64,000 nucleotides of DNA from Bacillus cereus group sp. RP43 (GCF_040459645.1 NZ_JARVHQ010000001.1:186001-250000); one strand, 5' to 3'. Numbered from the stretch's first letter, positions 26,183 to 35,977 are shown. Numbers and translations are program-made. The notes: generated by a model from the sequence alone, not told the origin.

Positions 26183-26353
26183 GGAGTAACAGCAAATGAA
26201 AACACCTATAGGTATATGTTTTTTAACAGAAAATTACGATGTAAAATGTAAGATGCTTATTTGCGTGTGAAAAAGTGTGGCTCCTACTTATTTATGGTAT
26301 CGTTTTTTACATTTTGCGTAAGTAGTAGCCAAGCAAAAAAAGGGGTCGATTTT

Positions 26354-26590
26354 TTGGCACATCTTTTAGGGCAACAAGCACTAATTGCCATTGTTTCACA
26401 TTTATTATTTATTACCATTACGTGGTGGGCCTTACAAGGTATTCACATTGAGCGTTTAATGAAGTCTGGGAAAGTGATGCAGACGAGAGTGTTACTCATC
26501 CTAATTACAATTGCAATTGGGACATCTGTAAGTAACTTTTTCCTTGATTATTTAGGCTATTCAAAGAGTTTAACGTATTTAGTAAAGTAA
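26354..26590 (+). CDS. ywzB: DUF1146 membrane protein, YwzB-like
   Basis: The 78 residues from TTG 26354 are AHLLGQQALIAIVSHLLFI, the WWALQGIHIERLM loop, and a second helix ending SNFFLDYLGYSKS. This is the DUF1146/YwzB pattern of two membrane helices. The frame is open to 26261, but AGGGG lies about eight bases before this TTG and the family length fits only this start. The function is unknown. It sits just before ywmB and murA, as in B. subtilis. Confidence 0.75.
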   Translation: MAHLLGQQALIAIVSHLLFITITWWALQGIHIERLMKSGKVMQTRVLLILITIAIGTSVSNFFLDYLGYSKSLTYLVK

Positions 26591-26641
26591 GTGTATAGAA
26601 CCTCATATCTCCGTTAACAATGGGGATAGGAGGGGATGAAA

Positions 26642-27346
26642 TTGAAGTTTAAAGCCATTCTTATCGTTATCGTAAGTGTCGTTTTATTTTTGGTTGGATA
26701 TAAAGAGATGAAACCTATAAGCGATGAACAGAAAATGGAGAGCATGATTGCAGCTTTAGAGAAAAACGATGCAAAAGTAGAGCGGTGGTCATGGTTAGCG
26801 CGAGAAACGAAAACAATTTCTAATATACATACGTTTCAAAAATTGTTAAACGATGTGAAGGAAGAGGCAAGCATCGAAAGTTGGGAATTAGAACAATCTC
26901 CAGATGGATATAAGGCTACATCCTATAAAAAATCTTCTTCACATGAAGAACGAATAGTAGTAACTTGGAGTAAGGAAAATACTAAAGAAAACACTTTTAT
27001 TATTTTTGAAGTGAGCGGGGCGAAATGGGACCCGAAGTACGTTCAGAACATGAATAAAATTTTTAGTGAAAAACCTATAATTTACACTTGTGTTCAAGGT
27101 GTACTGAATGATAAGATTGAAGGTGTTTTGCAAAATAAAACCAATCAGGTTTTGAAAGATCTTTCAGCAAGAGCGATCGAACAGATAGAAGAAAGAGCAT
27201 TTGTATCAGTCTCCGCATATAATAAAAAGTGGAATGACGCTCTTTCAACAAATAGAGAGAAAATAAATGTGCAAATAGCAATACGTTCTACAAACAACAA
27301 AGATACAATTGTGGTTGGCACACCGATCATAACTTCTGAGTATTGA
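26642..27346 (+). CDS. ywmB: YwmB family protein, exported or membrane-anchored
   Basis: This protein of about 234 residues has one N-terminal hydrophobic segment (KAILIVIVSVVLFLVGY), followed by a soluble domain of unknown fold. I assign it to YwmB from its position directly upstream of murA and spoIID and from its size and layout. ATG 26636 is only two bases from AGGAGGGG (26628-26635), so TTG 26642 at normal spacing is the more likely start. The role is unknown; the location suggests an envelope or sporulation link. Confidence 0.65.
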   Translation: MKFKAILIVIVSVVLFLVGYKEMKPISDEQKMESMIAALEKNDAKVERWSWLARETKTISNIHTFQKLLNDVKEEASIESWELEQSPDGYKATSYKKSSSHEERIVVTWSKENTKENTFIIFEVSGAKWDPKYVQNMNKIFSEKPIIYTCVQGVLNDKIEGVLQNKTNQVLKDLSARAIEQIEERAFVSVSAYNKKWNDALSTNREKINVQIAIRSTNNKDTIVVGTPIITSEY

Positions 27347-27385
27347 GTGAATAGATACTGAAAAAAGGACACGGAGGGGAATAAT

Positions 27386-28690
27386 TTGGAAAAGATCATC
27401 GTCCGTGGCGGAAAGCGGTTAAGCGGCACAGTGCGTGTTGAGGGCGCAAAAAATGCTGTATTACCTATAATCGCTGCAGCCCTATTAGCGAGTGACGGAA
27501 AGAATGTACTATCTGAAGTACCAGTATTATCTGATGTATACACAATTAACGAGGTATTACGTCATTTAAATGCTGAAGTCGTATTTGAAAATAACCAAGT
27601 AACAATCGATTCTTCTAAAGAATTAAATATTGAAGCACCATTTGAGTATGTACGTAAGATGCGTGCATCTGTTCAAGTAATGGGACCATTATTAGCACGT
27701 AACGGTCGTGCTCGTATTGCACTTCCTGGTGGATGTGCAATTGGTTCACGTCCAATTGACCAACATTTAAAAGGCTTCGAAGCAATGGGAGCGAAAGTAA
27801 AAGTTGGTAACGGATTTGTTGAGGCACACGTGGAGGGAGAACTAAAAGGAGCTAAAATTTATTTAGACTTCCCAAGCGTAGGCGCGACAGAAAACATTAT
27901 GTCTGCAGCTACATTAGCAAAAGGGACAACAATCCTTGAAAACGCAGCGAAAGAGCCAGAAATCGTTGACTTAGCTAACTTCTTAAATGCAATGGGAGCG
28001 AAAGTACGCGGAGCTGGAACTGGAACGATTCGTATTGAAGGCGTTGAAAAATTATATGGTGCAAACCACCCTATTATTCCTGATCGTATTGAAGCAGGAA
28101 CATTCATGGTTGCAGCGGCAATTACAGGTGGAGACATCTTAATTGAAAATGCTGTGCCTGAACATTTACGCTCAATTACGGCGAAAATGGAAGAAATGGG
28201 TGTTAAAATTATTGAGGAAAACGAAGGTGTACGTGTTATCGGCCCAGATAAGTTAAAAGCGGTTGATATTAAAACTATGCCTCATCCAGGTTTCCCAACA
28301 GACATGCAATCACAAATGATGGCATTATTACTACATGCTGATGGAACAAGTATGATTACAGAAACGGTATTCGAAAACCGCTTTATGCACGTTGAAGAAT
28401 TCCGTCGTATGAATGCTGATATTAAAATCGAAGGTCGTTCTGTAATTATGAACGGTCCAAGTAGCTTGCAAGGTGCTGAAGTAGGCGCAACTGATTTACG
28501 TGCTGCAGCAGCATTAATCTTAGCTGGTTTAGTATCAGAAGGTTATACTCGTGTAACAGAGTTAAAACATCTTGACCGTGGTTATGTAGATTTCCATAAG
28601 AAATTAGCTGCATTAGGTGCAACTATTGAACGTGTAAACGAAAAAGTAGAAGAAGTGAAAGAACAAGAAGTTTCTGATCTTCACGCTTAA
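27386..28690 (+). CDS. murA: UDP-N-acetylglucosamine 1-carboxyvinyltransferase
   Basis: MurA catalyses the first committed step of peptidoglycan synthesis, adding enolpyruvate from PEP to UDP-GlcNAc. The 434 residues include the catalytic cysteine C117 in [13 protein letters not shown], the target of fosfomycin, and the [13 protein letters not shown] region near the end. It starts at TTG 27386 behind ACGGAGGGGA. It is the MurAA-type copy by position (ywmB-murA-spoIID); a second paralogue elsewhere is usual for this group. A terminator follows. Confidence 0.97.
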   Translation: MEKIIVRGGKRLSGTVRVEGAKNAVLPIIAAALLASDGKNVLSEVPVLSDVYTINEVLRHLNAEVVFENNQVTIDSSKELNIEAPFEYVRKMRASVQVMGPLLARNGRARIALPGGCAIGSRPIDQHLKGFEAMGAKVKVGNGFVEAHVEGELKGAKIYLDFPSVGATENIMSAATLAKGTTILENAAKEPEIVDLANFLNAMGAKVRGAGTGTIRIEGVEKLYGANHPIIPDRIEAGTFMVAAAITGGDILIENAVPEHLRSITAKMEEMGVKIIEENEGVRVIGPDKLKAVDIKTMPHPGFPTDMQSQMMALLLHADGTSMITETVFENRFMHVEEFRRMNADIKIEGRSVIMNGPSSLQGAEVGATDLRAAAALILAGLVSEGYTRVTELKHLDRGYVDFHKKLAALGATIERVNEKVEEVKEQEVSDLHA

Positions 28691-28694
28691 TTGA

Positions 28695-28735
28695 AATAGT
28701 CTCTATGTCTTTTGACATAGGGGCTATTTTTTTTG
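28695..28735 (+). terminator. Terminator after murA
   Basis: AATAGTCTCTATGTC pairs with GACATAGGGGCTATT around TTTT, followed by eight T. The remaining gap to spoIID (28736-28944) shows no gene. A sigma-E promoter is expected there, but I could not identify one with both hexamers convincing. Confidence 0.88.
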
Positions 28736-28899
28736 GGTTATTACTGTTATAGTCAATAAATTCTATACTTATGCACGTACCGGTAAAAATATTTAGAAAA
28801 TTTACGTTTTATTCCGCTATTTTCAGGCAGTAAAACTCCAACTGATTATAGTTTCACTTTATACCGATACCCCCAAGTATGTTCTAAAAGATCCCGTAG

Positions 28900-29998
<1,099 letters not shown>

Positions 29999-30065
29999 TT
30001 TAAAATATCATAATCTTCCATTAATTGTTTGATATAATTAGGGAAAAACATTTGGGGGAGACGGA

Positions 30066-31073
30066 ATGGCGTTATTGGAGTTGAAACAGTTAGGGAAGAC
30101 GAACCAGTTACCGGCAATTGAGCTAGAGGTTGAGAAGGGACAATGTGTTGTTTTGCAATGTAATAACCATACAGCAAAGATTTTGCACCGCATCATTATT
30201 GGTGAGGAAGAAGCTTCAACTGGCAATGTGCTATTTGAAGGCGAAGCGATTAGAAAGAAAAATTATTCCCGCATAGGCTTTTGTTTTTTGAAGGATGAAG
30301 CATATGACCGTTTGAAGGTGAAGGAATACTTCAAATTTTTATTAGGGCTTTATGAATCCAAGGTAAGTATAGAAGAAGTTGTACAATGTGTTGGTCTCCT
30401 AGATAAGTTAAACGTTAAAATAGAAAAATTATCATTTTCAGAGAAACGCCGTCTTCATATTGGGCGGATTATGATTCACAATCCGGATTTAGTTATTTTG
30501 GAAGAGCCAGAGCAAAATGTCGATACAGAGAGTACAATTATTATTCGAAAAGCGATTATGAAAATGAAAGAACAAGGAAAGGCAATCTTTATTACGTCAT
30601 CTTTCTTATCGGACGCCCTTTCGTTAACAGAAGATGTATACATATTAAACAACGATGGTGTGAAAAAGCTAGAAATTGAGCAAGAAGAAGTGGAAGGAGT
30701 CGATGAAGAAAAAGTCGTTCAAATGATTCCACAAATGAAACTAGAAAGAATACCAGCGAAAGTGAACGATAAAATCATTTTACTTGATCCGATGGAAATT
30801 CATTTCATTGAAACACAAAACGGAGTGACACATATTCATGTGCGTGAAGGTGATTTTGTATGTGCATTAACATTAAGTGAACTAGAAGCGAGATTAACAG
30901 GATTCGGGTTCTTCAGATGCCATCGCTCGTACCTCGTTAATTTACAAAGAGTGCGAGAAGTTATTACTTGGACAAGGAACAGTTTTAGTTTAATTTTGGA
31001 TGACGAAAGAAAAAGTTCAATTCCGCTTTCAAAAGGACGAATGGATGAATTAAAAGGTGTAATTGGGCTATAA
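30066..31073 (+). CDS. LytTR DNA-binding regulator fused to a degenerate ABC-ATPase domain
   Basis: The 335 residues join two domains. Residues 1-210 align by eye with an ABC ATPase: EKGQCVVLQCNNHTAKIL stands where Walker A should be but has no GxxGxGKS, LSFSEKRRLHIGR replaces LSGGQ, and VILEEPE resembles Walker B. Residues 230-335 are a LytTR domain: IHFIETQNGVTHIHV, then FFRCHRSYLVNLQRV and LSKGRMDELKG. The ATPase part therefore cannot bind ATP in the normal way and may serve as a sensor or docking module. It lies 180 bases upstream of an intact ABC exporter pair, which it probably controls or partners. Confidence 0.88.
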   Translation: MALLELKQLGKTNQLPAIELEVEKGQCVVLQCNNHTAKILHRIIIGEEEASTGNVLFEGEAIRKKNYSRIGFCFLKDEAYDRLKVKEYFKFLLGLYESKVSIEEVVQCVGLLDKLNVKIEKLSFSEKRRLHIGRIMIHNPDLVILEEPEQNVDTESTIIIRKAIMKMKEQGKAIFITSSFLSDALSLTEDVYILNNDGVKKLEIEQEEVEGVDEEKVVQMIPQMKLERIPAKVNDKIILLDPMEIHFIETQNGVTHIHVREGDFVCALTLSELEARLTGFGFFRCHRSYLVNLQRVREVITWTRNSFSLILDDERKSSIPLSKGRMDELKGVIGL

Positions 31074-31253
31074 GAGTGCTCCAATAAGCTCAAAATACGA
31101 TTCATTCACTGGTAAAAATACTCCTTTTACCGGTATTTTACTGCGCCTACCCTTTGTTTTTCATATGATTGAGTCAAGAAAAGCGAAACATACAAATCGA
31201 AAATTGCGAAAGCAAATTTCATCTATAAAGAGAAAAACAAAGGGGATGACGAA
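31074..31253 (+). promoter_or_regulatory. Gap between the LytTR regulator and the ABC exporter, with competing hairpins
   Basis: GGTAAAA (31111-31117) pairs with TTTTACC (31125-31131). The adjacent GGTATTTTA (31132-31140) can instead pair with the overlapping TAAAAATAC. The two folds exclude each other. A 64-residue frame here lacks a good start and I do not accept it as a gene. The exporter gene has AAAGGGGATG before its ATG. Confidence 0.4.
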
Positions 31254-32096
31254 ATGACATTGGCAATTGAAATGAAAGATGTAATGAAAAGTTTCAATGA
31301 AAAAACGGCACTTCGAAATGTAAATATTGAGGTGAAGCAAGGAGAAATTTTCGGATTCCTCGGACCAAGTGGATCTGGTAAAACAACAACAGTAAAGATT
31401 TTAACTTCTCAATTGCTTCATAGTGTTGGAACGGTAAGAGTATTAGGTAAAGATATTACAGGACCAAGTAGCATCGATTACAAACGAATTGGTATTTTAA
31501 CAGATAACAGCGGCTTATACGAAAGACTTAGCATTTATGATAACTTACTATTATTTTGCGACTTATACGATTGTAAAAAAGAGCGAATCGATGAAGTGCT
31601 AGCGCAAGTGAATTTATTAGATGATAAAAAAACACCAATAAAAAAACTATCAAAAGGAATGAAGCAGCGTGTCACACTAGCGAGAGCGATCCTTCACAAA
31701 CCAGATATCCTCTTCTTAGACGAACCAACATCCGCACTCGATCCAGTAAACGTACAAAACATTCATAAAATCTTAAGAGACTTAAATAAAGAAGGAACGA
31801 CGATTTTCTTAACGACGCACAATATGGACGAAGCAGAAACGCTTTGTAACCGCATTGCCTTCCTTTGTGGGGGCGAAATAGTAGCGCTTGATACACCGGA
31901 AAACCTTCGCTTGCAATACGCGAAAGATCAAATACAAGTCGTATTAACAGATAAGAAGAAAGAAATCGTGCAAAAAGATGAATTAGGTGCAAAACGCATT
32001 TCAGAATGGATGAAAAAAGGTGAATTACTATCCATTCATTCACACGAACCAACGCTAGGCGATATCTTTATCGAAGTTACTGGGAGGGGATTATAA
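31254..32096 (+). CDS. ABC transporter ATP-binding protein
   Basis: The 280 residues have an intact Walker A (GPSGSGKTTT, near residue 40), signature LSKGMKQRVTLARA, Walker B ILFLDEPTSALDP and switch TTHNMDEAE. A C-terminal extension of about 70 residues is typical of drug and bacteriocin-type exporters. It overlaps the permease gene by one base, forming a two-gene exporter. The substrate is not known; the upstream LytTR/pseudo-ABC protein is its likely regulator. Confidence 0.9.
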   Translation: MTLAIEMKDVMKSFNEKTALRNVNIEVKQGEIFGFLGPSGSGKTTTVKILTSQLLHSVGTVRVLGKDITGPSSIDYKRIGILTDNSGLYERLSIYDNLLLFCDLYDCKKERIDEVLAQVNLLDDKKTPIKKLSKGMKQRVTLARAILHKPDILFLDEPTSALDPVNVQNIHKILRDLNKEGTTIFLTTHNMDEAETLCNRIAFLCGGEIVALDTPENLRLQYAKDQIQVVLTDKKKEIVQKDELGAKRISEWMKKGELLSIHSHEPTLGDIFIEVTGRGL

Positions 32097-32800
32097 TGAC
32101 ATTTTCAATGAGACGTGTATCAGCTATTTTTAGGAAAGAGGTACAAGATTTTAAGACAAATTCACAAGTGTTGTTAATGGCATCTTTACCACTTATATTT
32201 TCGGTTATATATAGCAAATTTGGAGTGGGCAAGCAAGTGTTGGGTACTACTACTATAATGTCTCTCCTGTTTGTCGCAGGTTTTGTTCAATCTATGGTAA
32301 TTGCAGAAGAAAAAGAAAAACATACATTACGTGTGTTAATGTTATCGCCAGCATCTTCTGTTGAAGTTCTTCTTGGAAAGAGTCTATTAACAGCTGGTCT
32401 GACGATGATCATTTGTATTGCGAATTTATTCATTTTAGATCAATTAAATATAAATCTTCCATTGGTAGGATTGATATTCTTATGTGGAATTATTTTATTT
32501 ATCGCGATGGGAACAATGATTGGATTACTTGCATCTTCTGTACCGCAAACATCATTAATTGGAATGCCTATTTTAATGACGATGTATTTAGCTGTACAAT
32601 TTGAGGCATTTGTTGAAAATACAACAATTAAGACGATGATTGGATATCTCCCAACATCTCATATTACAAAAGCGATGAACGGTTTAGTAGATGGAGCAGG
32701 CTTTAGTAGTATGAGTGGTCATGTGTTGAACATTACAGTTTGGTTTATCATTTCGCTTGTTGTATGTTTAATTGTATATAAGAAGAAACAATTAGACTAA
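32096..32800 (+). CDS. ABC-2 type transporter permease
   Basis: The 234-residue protein has six membrane segments and the amphipathic AEEKEKHTLRVLMLSPASSVEVLLGKSL region characteristic of ABC-2 permeases. It follows the ATPase gene with a one-base overlap and is closed by a terminator, so the pair is the complete exporter. Substrate unknown. Confidence 0.88.
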   Translation: MTFSMRRVSAIFRKEVQDFKTNSQVLLMASLPLIFSVIYSKFGVGKQVLGTTTIMSLLFVAGFVQSMVIAEEKEKHTLRVLMLSPASSVEVLLGKSLLTAGLTMIICIANLFILDQLNINLPLVGLIFLCGIILFIAMGTMIGLLASSVPQTSLIGMPILMTMYLAVQFEAFVENTTIKTMIGYLPTSHITKAMNGLVDGAGFSSMSGHVLNITVWFIISLVVCLIVYKKKQLD

Positions 32801-32828
32801 AAACTGAGCCAAAAAGCTCAGTTTTTTC
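32799..32828 (+). terminator. Terminator after the ABC exporter
   Basis: AAAACTGAGC, six bases, GCTCAGTTTTTT: a 10 bp stem with a T tract. Confidence 0.9.
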
Positions 32829-32910
32829 TTTTTTCATCATTTCCTCGGAAATTTTGCAATTCTTATACATATTTTTACAGATTTTGTCGAAAAGTAATTA
32901 GTTATAGGTT

Positions 32911-32940
32911 GTATAGGATGAGTGAATATTGTTCAAAATG
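32911..32940 (+). promoter_or_regulatory. Putative sigma-F promoter of spoIIQ
   Basis: GTATA at 32911-32915 matches the sigma-F -35 element. After 15 bases GTTCAAAATG (32931-32940) resembles the -10 consensus GGNNANAHTR, differing at its second position. It lies 20 bases before the spoIIQ start. SpoIIQ is a sigma-F target in B. subtilis, which supports the reading. Confidence 0.5.
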
Positions 32941-32960
32941 ATTGCTGAGGTGATGATGGA

Positions 32961-33956
32961 ATGCGAGGAAGAAATAGTAAAAAGTCGCGAAAAGTAGTAC
33001 ATTTATTTCAAAAAAGATGGGTGTTTCCGGCACTATACATTGCTTGTGCAGCGGTAATCTTAATGGTTGCGCTATGGTTCCAAGGAGCTAATCCAAAGAA
33101 AGCTCCGAACCAAGATCAAGCAACACCGTACACACAAACGGAAGATCCAGCAGTACCGGTAACAAAATCTTCAGAAGTAGTGAAAATGCCAGCTGCAGCA
33201 AATGCAGAAGTAGTGGTACAGAAGAAATTCTATGAAGATGCAGCATCAGAGGCGGAACAAGAAAAAGCACTTGTCTTTTATAACAACACATATTCCCCGA
33301 ATAAAGGAATTGACATTGCTGCGAAAAACGGAAAAGAATTTGATGTTACAGCTGCTTTAAGTGGTACAGTAACGAAAGCTGAAAAAGATTCACTTCTTGG
33401 TTATGTTGTAACAGTAGATAGTGGAAATGGTGTAGCAGCATCTTATCAAAGCTTAGGCAGTGTGAAAGTAGAAAAAGGTGCAAGAGTTGTGCAAGGTGAA
33501 GTGTTAGGAAAATCAGGTCTAAATGCAATGAATAAAGATGCAGGTTCTTACGTTCACTTTGAAGTACGTAAAGACAATGTGGCTGTGAACCCTGAGCGTT
33601 ATTTAAATAAATCAGTAGCAGAAATTAAAGCTGATGCAGGTGCTGCAAAGGCGACAAATGCTTCTGGTAAAAAAGCTGATGACAAATCTCAAAAAGAAGA
33701 AAAGTCAACAAGCACGAAACCAGAAAGTAAAACAGAAGATAAGTCTCAAAAAGAAGAGAAATCAACAAGCGGCTCGACTAGTGATAAAGAGACGAACGGT
33801 AAACAAGATGAGAAATCTCAAAAAGAAGAGAAATCAACAAGTGGTTCGACTAGTGATAAAGAGACGAACGGCAAACAAGATGAGAAATCTCAAAAAGAAG
33901 AAAAATCAACGAATGGTTCTACAGAATCCTCTAACGGTTCTTCTTCACAAGAATAA
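32961..33956 (+). CDS. spoIIQ: Stage II sporulation protein Q, degenerate LytM peptidase
   Basis: SpoIIQ is the forespore half of the SpoIIIAH-SpoIIQ channel that links forespore and mother cell. The 331 residues have one membrane helix (about 22-42). The LytM domain (about 95-220) reads NKGIDIAAKNG, where active enzymes have a zinc-binding histidine, and keeps YVHFEVRK near its end; loss of the first histidine also occurs in B. subtilis SpoIIQ. The C-terminal tail of about 110 residues is polar and contains a 24-residue repeat (KSQKEEKSTSGSTSDKETNG). Its start ATG 32961 follows a GAGGTGATGATGG stretch. Confidence 0.93.
   Translation: MRGRNSKKSRKVVHLFQKRWVFPALYIACAAVILMVALWFQGANPKKAPNQDQATPYTQTEDPAVPVTKSSEVVKMPAAANAEVVVQKKFYEDAASEAEQEKALVFYNNTYSPNKGIDIAAKNGKEFDVTAALSGTVTKAEKDSLLGYVVTVDSGNGVAASYQSLGSVKVEKGARVVQGEVLGKSGLNAMNKDAGSYVHFEVRKDNVAVNPERYLNKSVAEIKADAGAAKATNASGKKADDKSQKEEKSTSTKPESKTEDKSQKEEKSTSGSTSDKETNGKQDEKSQKEEKSTSGSTSDKETNGKQDEKSQKEEKSTNGSTESSNGSSSQE
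33746..33889 (+). repeat. 72-base tandem repeat in the spoIIQ 3' end
   Basis: GTGATAAAGAGACGAACGG occurs at 33781 and again at 33853, a 72-base (24-codon) period. Two full copies and a partial third (TCTCAAAAAGAAGAAAAATC) follow an earlier, more diverged unit. The frame is kept. Copy number may vary between strains. Confidence 0.85.
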
Positions 33957-33961
33957 TAAAG

Positions 33962-33999
33962 TAAAAAAATCAGTTCTCATTAGGAGAGTTGATTTTTTT
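33962..33999 (+). terminator. Terminator after spoIIQ
   Basis: AAAAAATCAGTTCTC pairs with GAGAGTTGATTTTTTT, with two G-T pairs. Confidence 0.85.
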
Positions 34000-34097
34000 A
34001 TTTTTATATAAAAATAATCAATTTCGAGAAAAAATTTGCAATAACAAGGAAAAATGACGAGATTCTCGAATATATATTACAAAAGGGAGGGGATACT

Positions 34098-34232
34098 GTG
34101 TCATTTTTATCTGTTCTGTCGATTGCTATCATTTTATTGTTTGTTTTATTCGCTTTATATTATTATATTGCCGGTAAGAAAGAAGTTCCCCACCATCAGT
34201 TGTTAGAAGAAGAATATGAAAGAGAAGAGTGA
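34098..34232 (+). CDS. Small membrane protein of 44 residues, unknown function
   Basis: GTG 34098 is preceded by AAAGGGAGGGG at 34082-34092, one of the better ribosome sites in the region. The frame runs MSFLSVLSIAIILLFVLFA, then YYYIAGKKEVPHH, and ends in an acidic tail (LLEEEYEREE). It is one membrane helix followed by a charged cytoplasmic end. An intrinsic terminator overlaps its stop codon. It lies alone between spoIIQ and spoIIID, so a link to sporulation is possible but not shown. I do not recognise a family. Confidence 0.7.
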   Translation: MSFLSVLSIAIILLFVLFALYYYIAGKKEVPHHQLLEEEYEREE

Positions 34233-34262
34233 CACCTTTTATAAAGAGGTGTCACTTTTTTT
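34228..34262 (+). terminator. Terminator after the 44-residue membrane protein
   Basis: AGTGACACCTTTT pairs with AGAGGTGTCACT, followed by seven T. It begins inside the stop codon region. Confidence 0.9.
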
Positions 34263-34345
34263 CGCCATAATTGTCTTTGTTAACGTATTTCTCACAAAAA
34301 AACGTAATTTTTCTTAACTTAGTCCGCAAAAATAGTGAACATGTA

Positions 34346-34374
34346 GCATATATCAGTAGTGCGGGCAATACAAT
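34346..34374 (+). promoter_or_regulatory. Putative sigma-E promoter of spoIIID
   Basis: GCATATA (34346-34352) matches the sigma-E -35 element. After 14 bases AATACAAT (34367-34374) matches 7 of 8 positions of the -10 consensus CATACAAT. Spacing is ideal. SpoIIID is a known sigma-E target in B. subtilis. Confidence 0.65.
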
Positions 34375-34541
34375 GGTATAAACCAATGCAAAGAGAGTGT
34401 TTGAGGTGAGAAATCGTGAATCATTTCATTATAAATCCAAGAATGTTTAACGCTTACAAACAGCACTCACATTTACTTCATAGTCGTATGCAGCGAGTCT
34501 CATTTCACACTTCTCACATCCAATTTAGGGAGGCGAGTGGT

Positions 34542-34814
34542 GTGCACGATTACATCAAAGAGAGAACTATCAAGATTGGCAAGTATATCGTGGAGACAAG
34601 AAAGACAGTGCGTGTAATCGCAAAGGAGTTTGGGGTATCAAAGAGTACAGTCCATAAAGATTTAACAGAACGTTTGCCAGAAATTAATCCAGAGCTGGCA
34701 AATGAAGTGAAAGAAATTCTTGATTATCATAAGTCTATTCGTCATTTAAGAGGTGGAGAAGCAACAAAGCAAAAGTACCGAAAAGAAGATACAGAAAACC
34801 CTGTGCGCCAATAA
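34542..34814 (+). CDS. spoIIID: Sporulation transcriptional regulator SpoIIID
   Basis: SpoIIID is the mother-cell DNA-binding protein that adjusts the sigma-E regulon and prepares for sigma-K. The 90 residues begin MHDYIKERTIKIGKYI and contain a helix-turn-helix in RVIAKEFGVSKSTVHKDL (about residues 23-40), followed by a basic C-terminal helix. The frame extends upstream to 34416, but the GTG at 34542 follows AGGGAGGCG and gives the family length. The next gene is mbl, as in other Bacillus. Confidence 0.96.
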   Translation: MHDYIKERTIKIGKYIVETRKTVRVIAKEFGVSKSTVHKDLTERLPEINPELANEVKEILDYHKSIRHLRGGEATKQKYRKEDTENPVRQ

Positions 34815-34975
34815 ATCTAAAATAGCAAACATTCCTTGCGAATTCGGTAATATTTTTCAGAAGAATTCTTTTTGCGAATATTACGTTTCTGTTAAATTTA
34901 TGATAAAATCAGAAATTAGGTGTAAAAGAATTCGGGTATAACCTGATTTTGAATATCGAGGAGGAAATGACGGGA

Positions 34976-35977
34976 ATGTTTGCGCGAGATATCGGAATTG
35001 ACCTAGGTACGGCTAACGTATTAATTCATGTTAAAGGTAAGGGTATTGTATTAAATGAGCCATCTGTTGTGGCAATTGATCGTAATAGTGGAAAAGTATT
35101 AGCAGTAGGTGAAGAAGCAAGAAGTATGGTGGGACGTACACCTGGTAATATTGTAGCAATTCGTCCGCTTAAAGATGGTGTAATCGCAGATTTCGAAATT
35201 ACAGAAGCAATGTTAAAGTATTTCATTAACAAATTGGACGTGAAGAGCTTCTTTTCAAAACCTCGCATTTTAATTTGCTGTCCAACAAATATCACATCTG
35301 TAGAGCAAAAAGCAATTCGTGAGGCTGCTGAACGTTCAGGTGGTAAAACAGTATTTTTAGAAGAAGAACCAAAAGTAGCCGCAGTTGGTGCTGGTATGGA
35401 AATCTTCCAGCCGAGCGGAAACATGGTTGTTGATATTGGTGGAGGTACAACAGATATTGCCGTACTTTCTATGGGTGATATTGTTACCTCTTCCTCTATC
35501 AAAATGGCTGGCGATAAGTTTGATATGGAAATCTTAAACTACGTTAAACGTAAGTATAAGTTATTAATTGGAGAACGTACTTCAGAAAATATTAAAATTA
35601 AAGTTGGTACAGTATTCCCAGGTGCACGTAGTGAAGAGCTTGAAATTCGCGGACGTGACATGGTAACAGGTTTACCACGTACAATTACAGTATGCTCTGA
35701 AGAGATTACAGAAGCACTAAAAGAAGACGCAGCTATCATTGTACAAGCTGCAAAAGGCGTACTAGAGCGTACACCACCAGAACTATCTGCAGACATTATC
35801 GACCGTGGTGTTATTCTAACAGGCGGTGGAGCTTTATTACACGGTATCGACATGCTTCTAGCAGAAGAATTAAAGGTACCAGTATTAATCGCTGAAAACC
35901 CAATGCAATGTGTTGCTGTTGGTACAGGTATTATGTTAGAGAATATCGATAAATTACCACGTCGTGCTTTAAAATAA
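34976..35977 (+). CDS. mbl: MreB-like actin homologue Mbl
   Basis: Mbl filaments guide sidewall peptidoglycan synthesis beneath the membrane. The 333 residues start MFARDIGIDLGTANVLIHVKG and contain the phosphate loops GIDLGTANV and VDIGGGTTDIAV and the adenosine motif GVILTGGGALLHG. Length and sequence fit Mbl rather than MreB or MreBH. Upstream in-frame starts at 34949 and 34967 exist; ATG 34976 is 11 bases from GAGGAGG, slightly long, but gives the normal N terminus. The stop codon is the first part of a structured repeat. Confidence 0.95.
   Translation: MFARDIGIDLGTANVLIHVKGKGIVLNEPSVVAIDRNSGKVLAVGEEARSMVGRTPGNIVAIRPLKDGVIADFEITEAMLKYFINKLDVKSFFSKPRILICCPTNITSVEQKAIREAAERSGGKTVFLEEEPKVAAVGAGMEIFQPSGNMVVDIGGGTTDIAVLSMGDIVTSSSIKMAGDKFDMEILNYVKRKYKLLIGERTSENIKIKVGTVFPGARSEELEIRGRDMVTGLPRTITVCSEEITEALKEDAAIIVQAAKGVLERTPPELSADIIDRGVILTGGGALLHGIDMLLAEELKVPVLIAENPMQCVAVGTGIMLENIDKLPRRALK

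Noticed and set aside
31063..31257. 64-residue frame between the LytTR regulator and the ABC exporter
   Set aside because: It overlaps the end of the regulator gene and the start of the exporter gene, lacks a good ribosome site, and its composition is not protein-like.
33634..34011. 125-residue frame overlapping the spoIIQ tail
   Set aside because: It is a lysine- and asparagine-rich shadow produced by the repeat in another phase.
34416..34541. Upstream extension of SpoIIID by 42 residues
   Set aside because: It would exceed the family length, and the GTG at 34542 has a strong ribosome site at the right distance.
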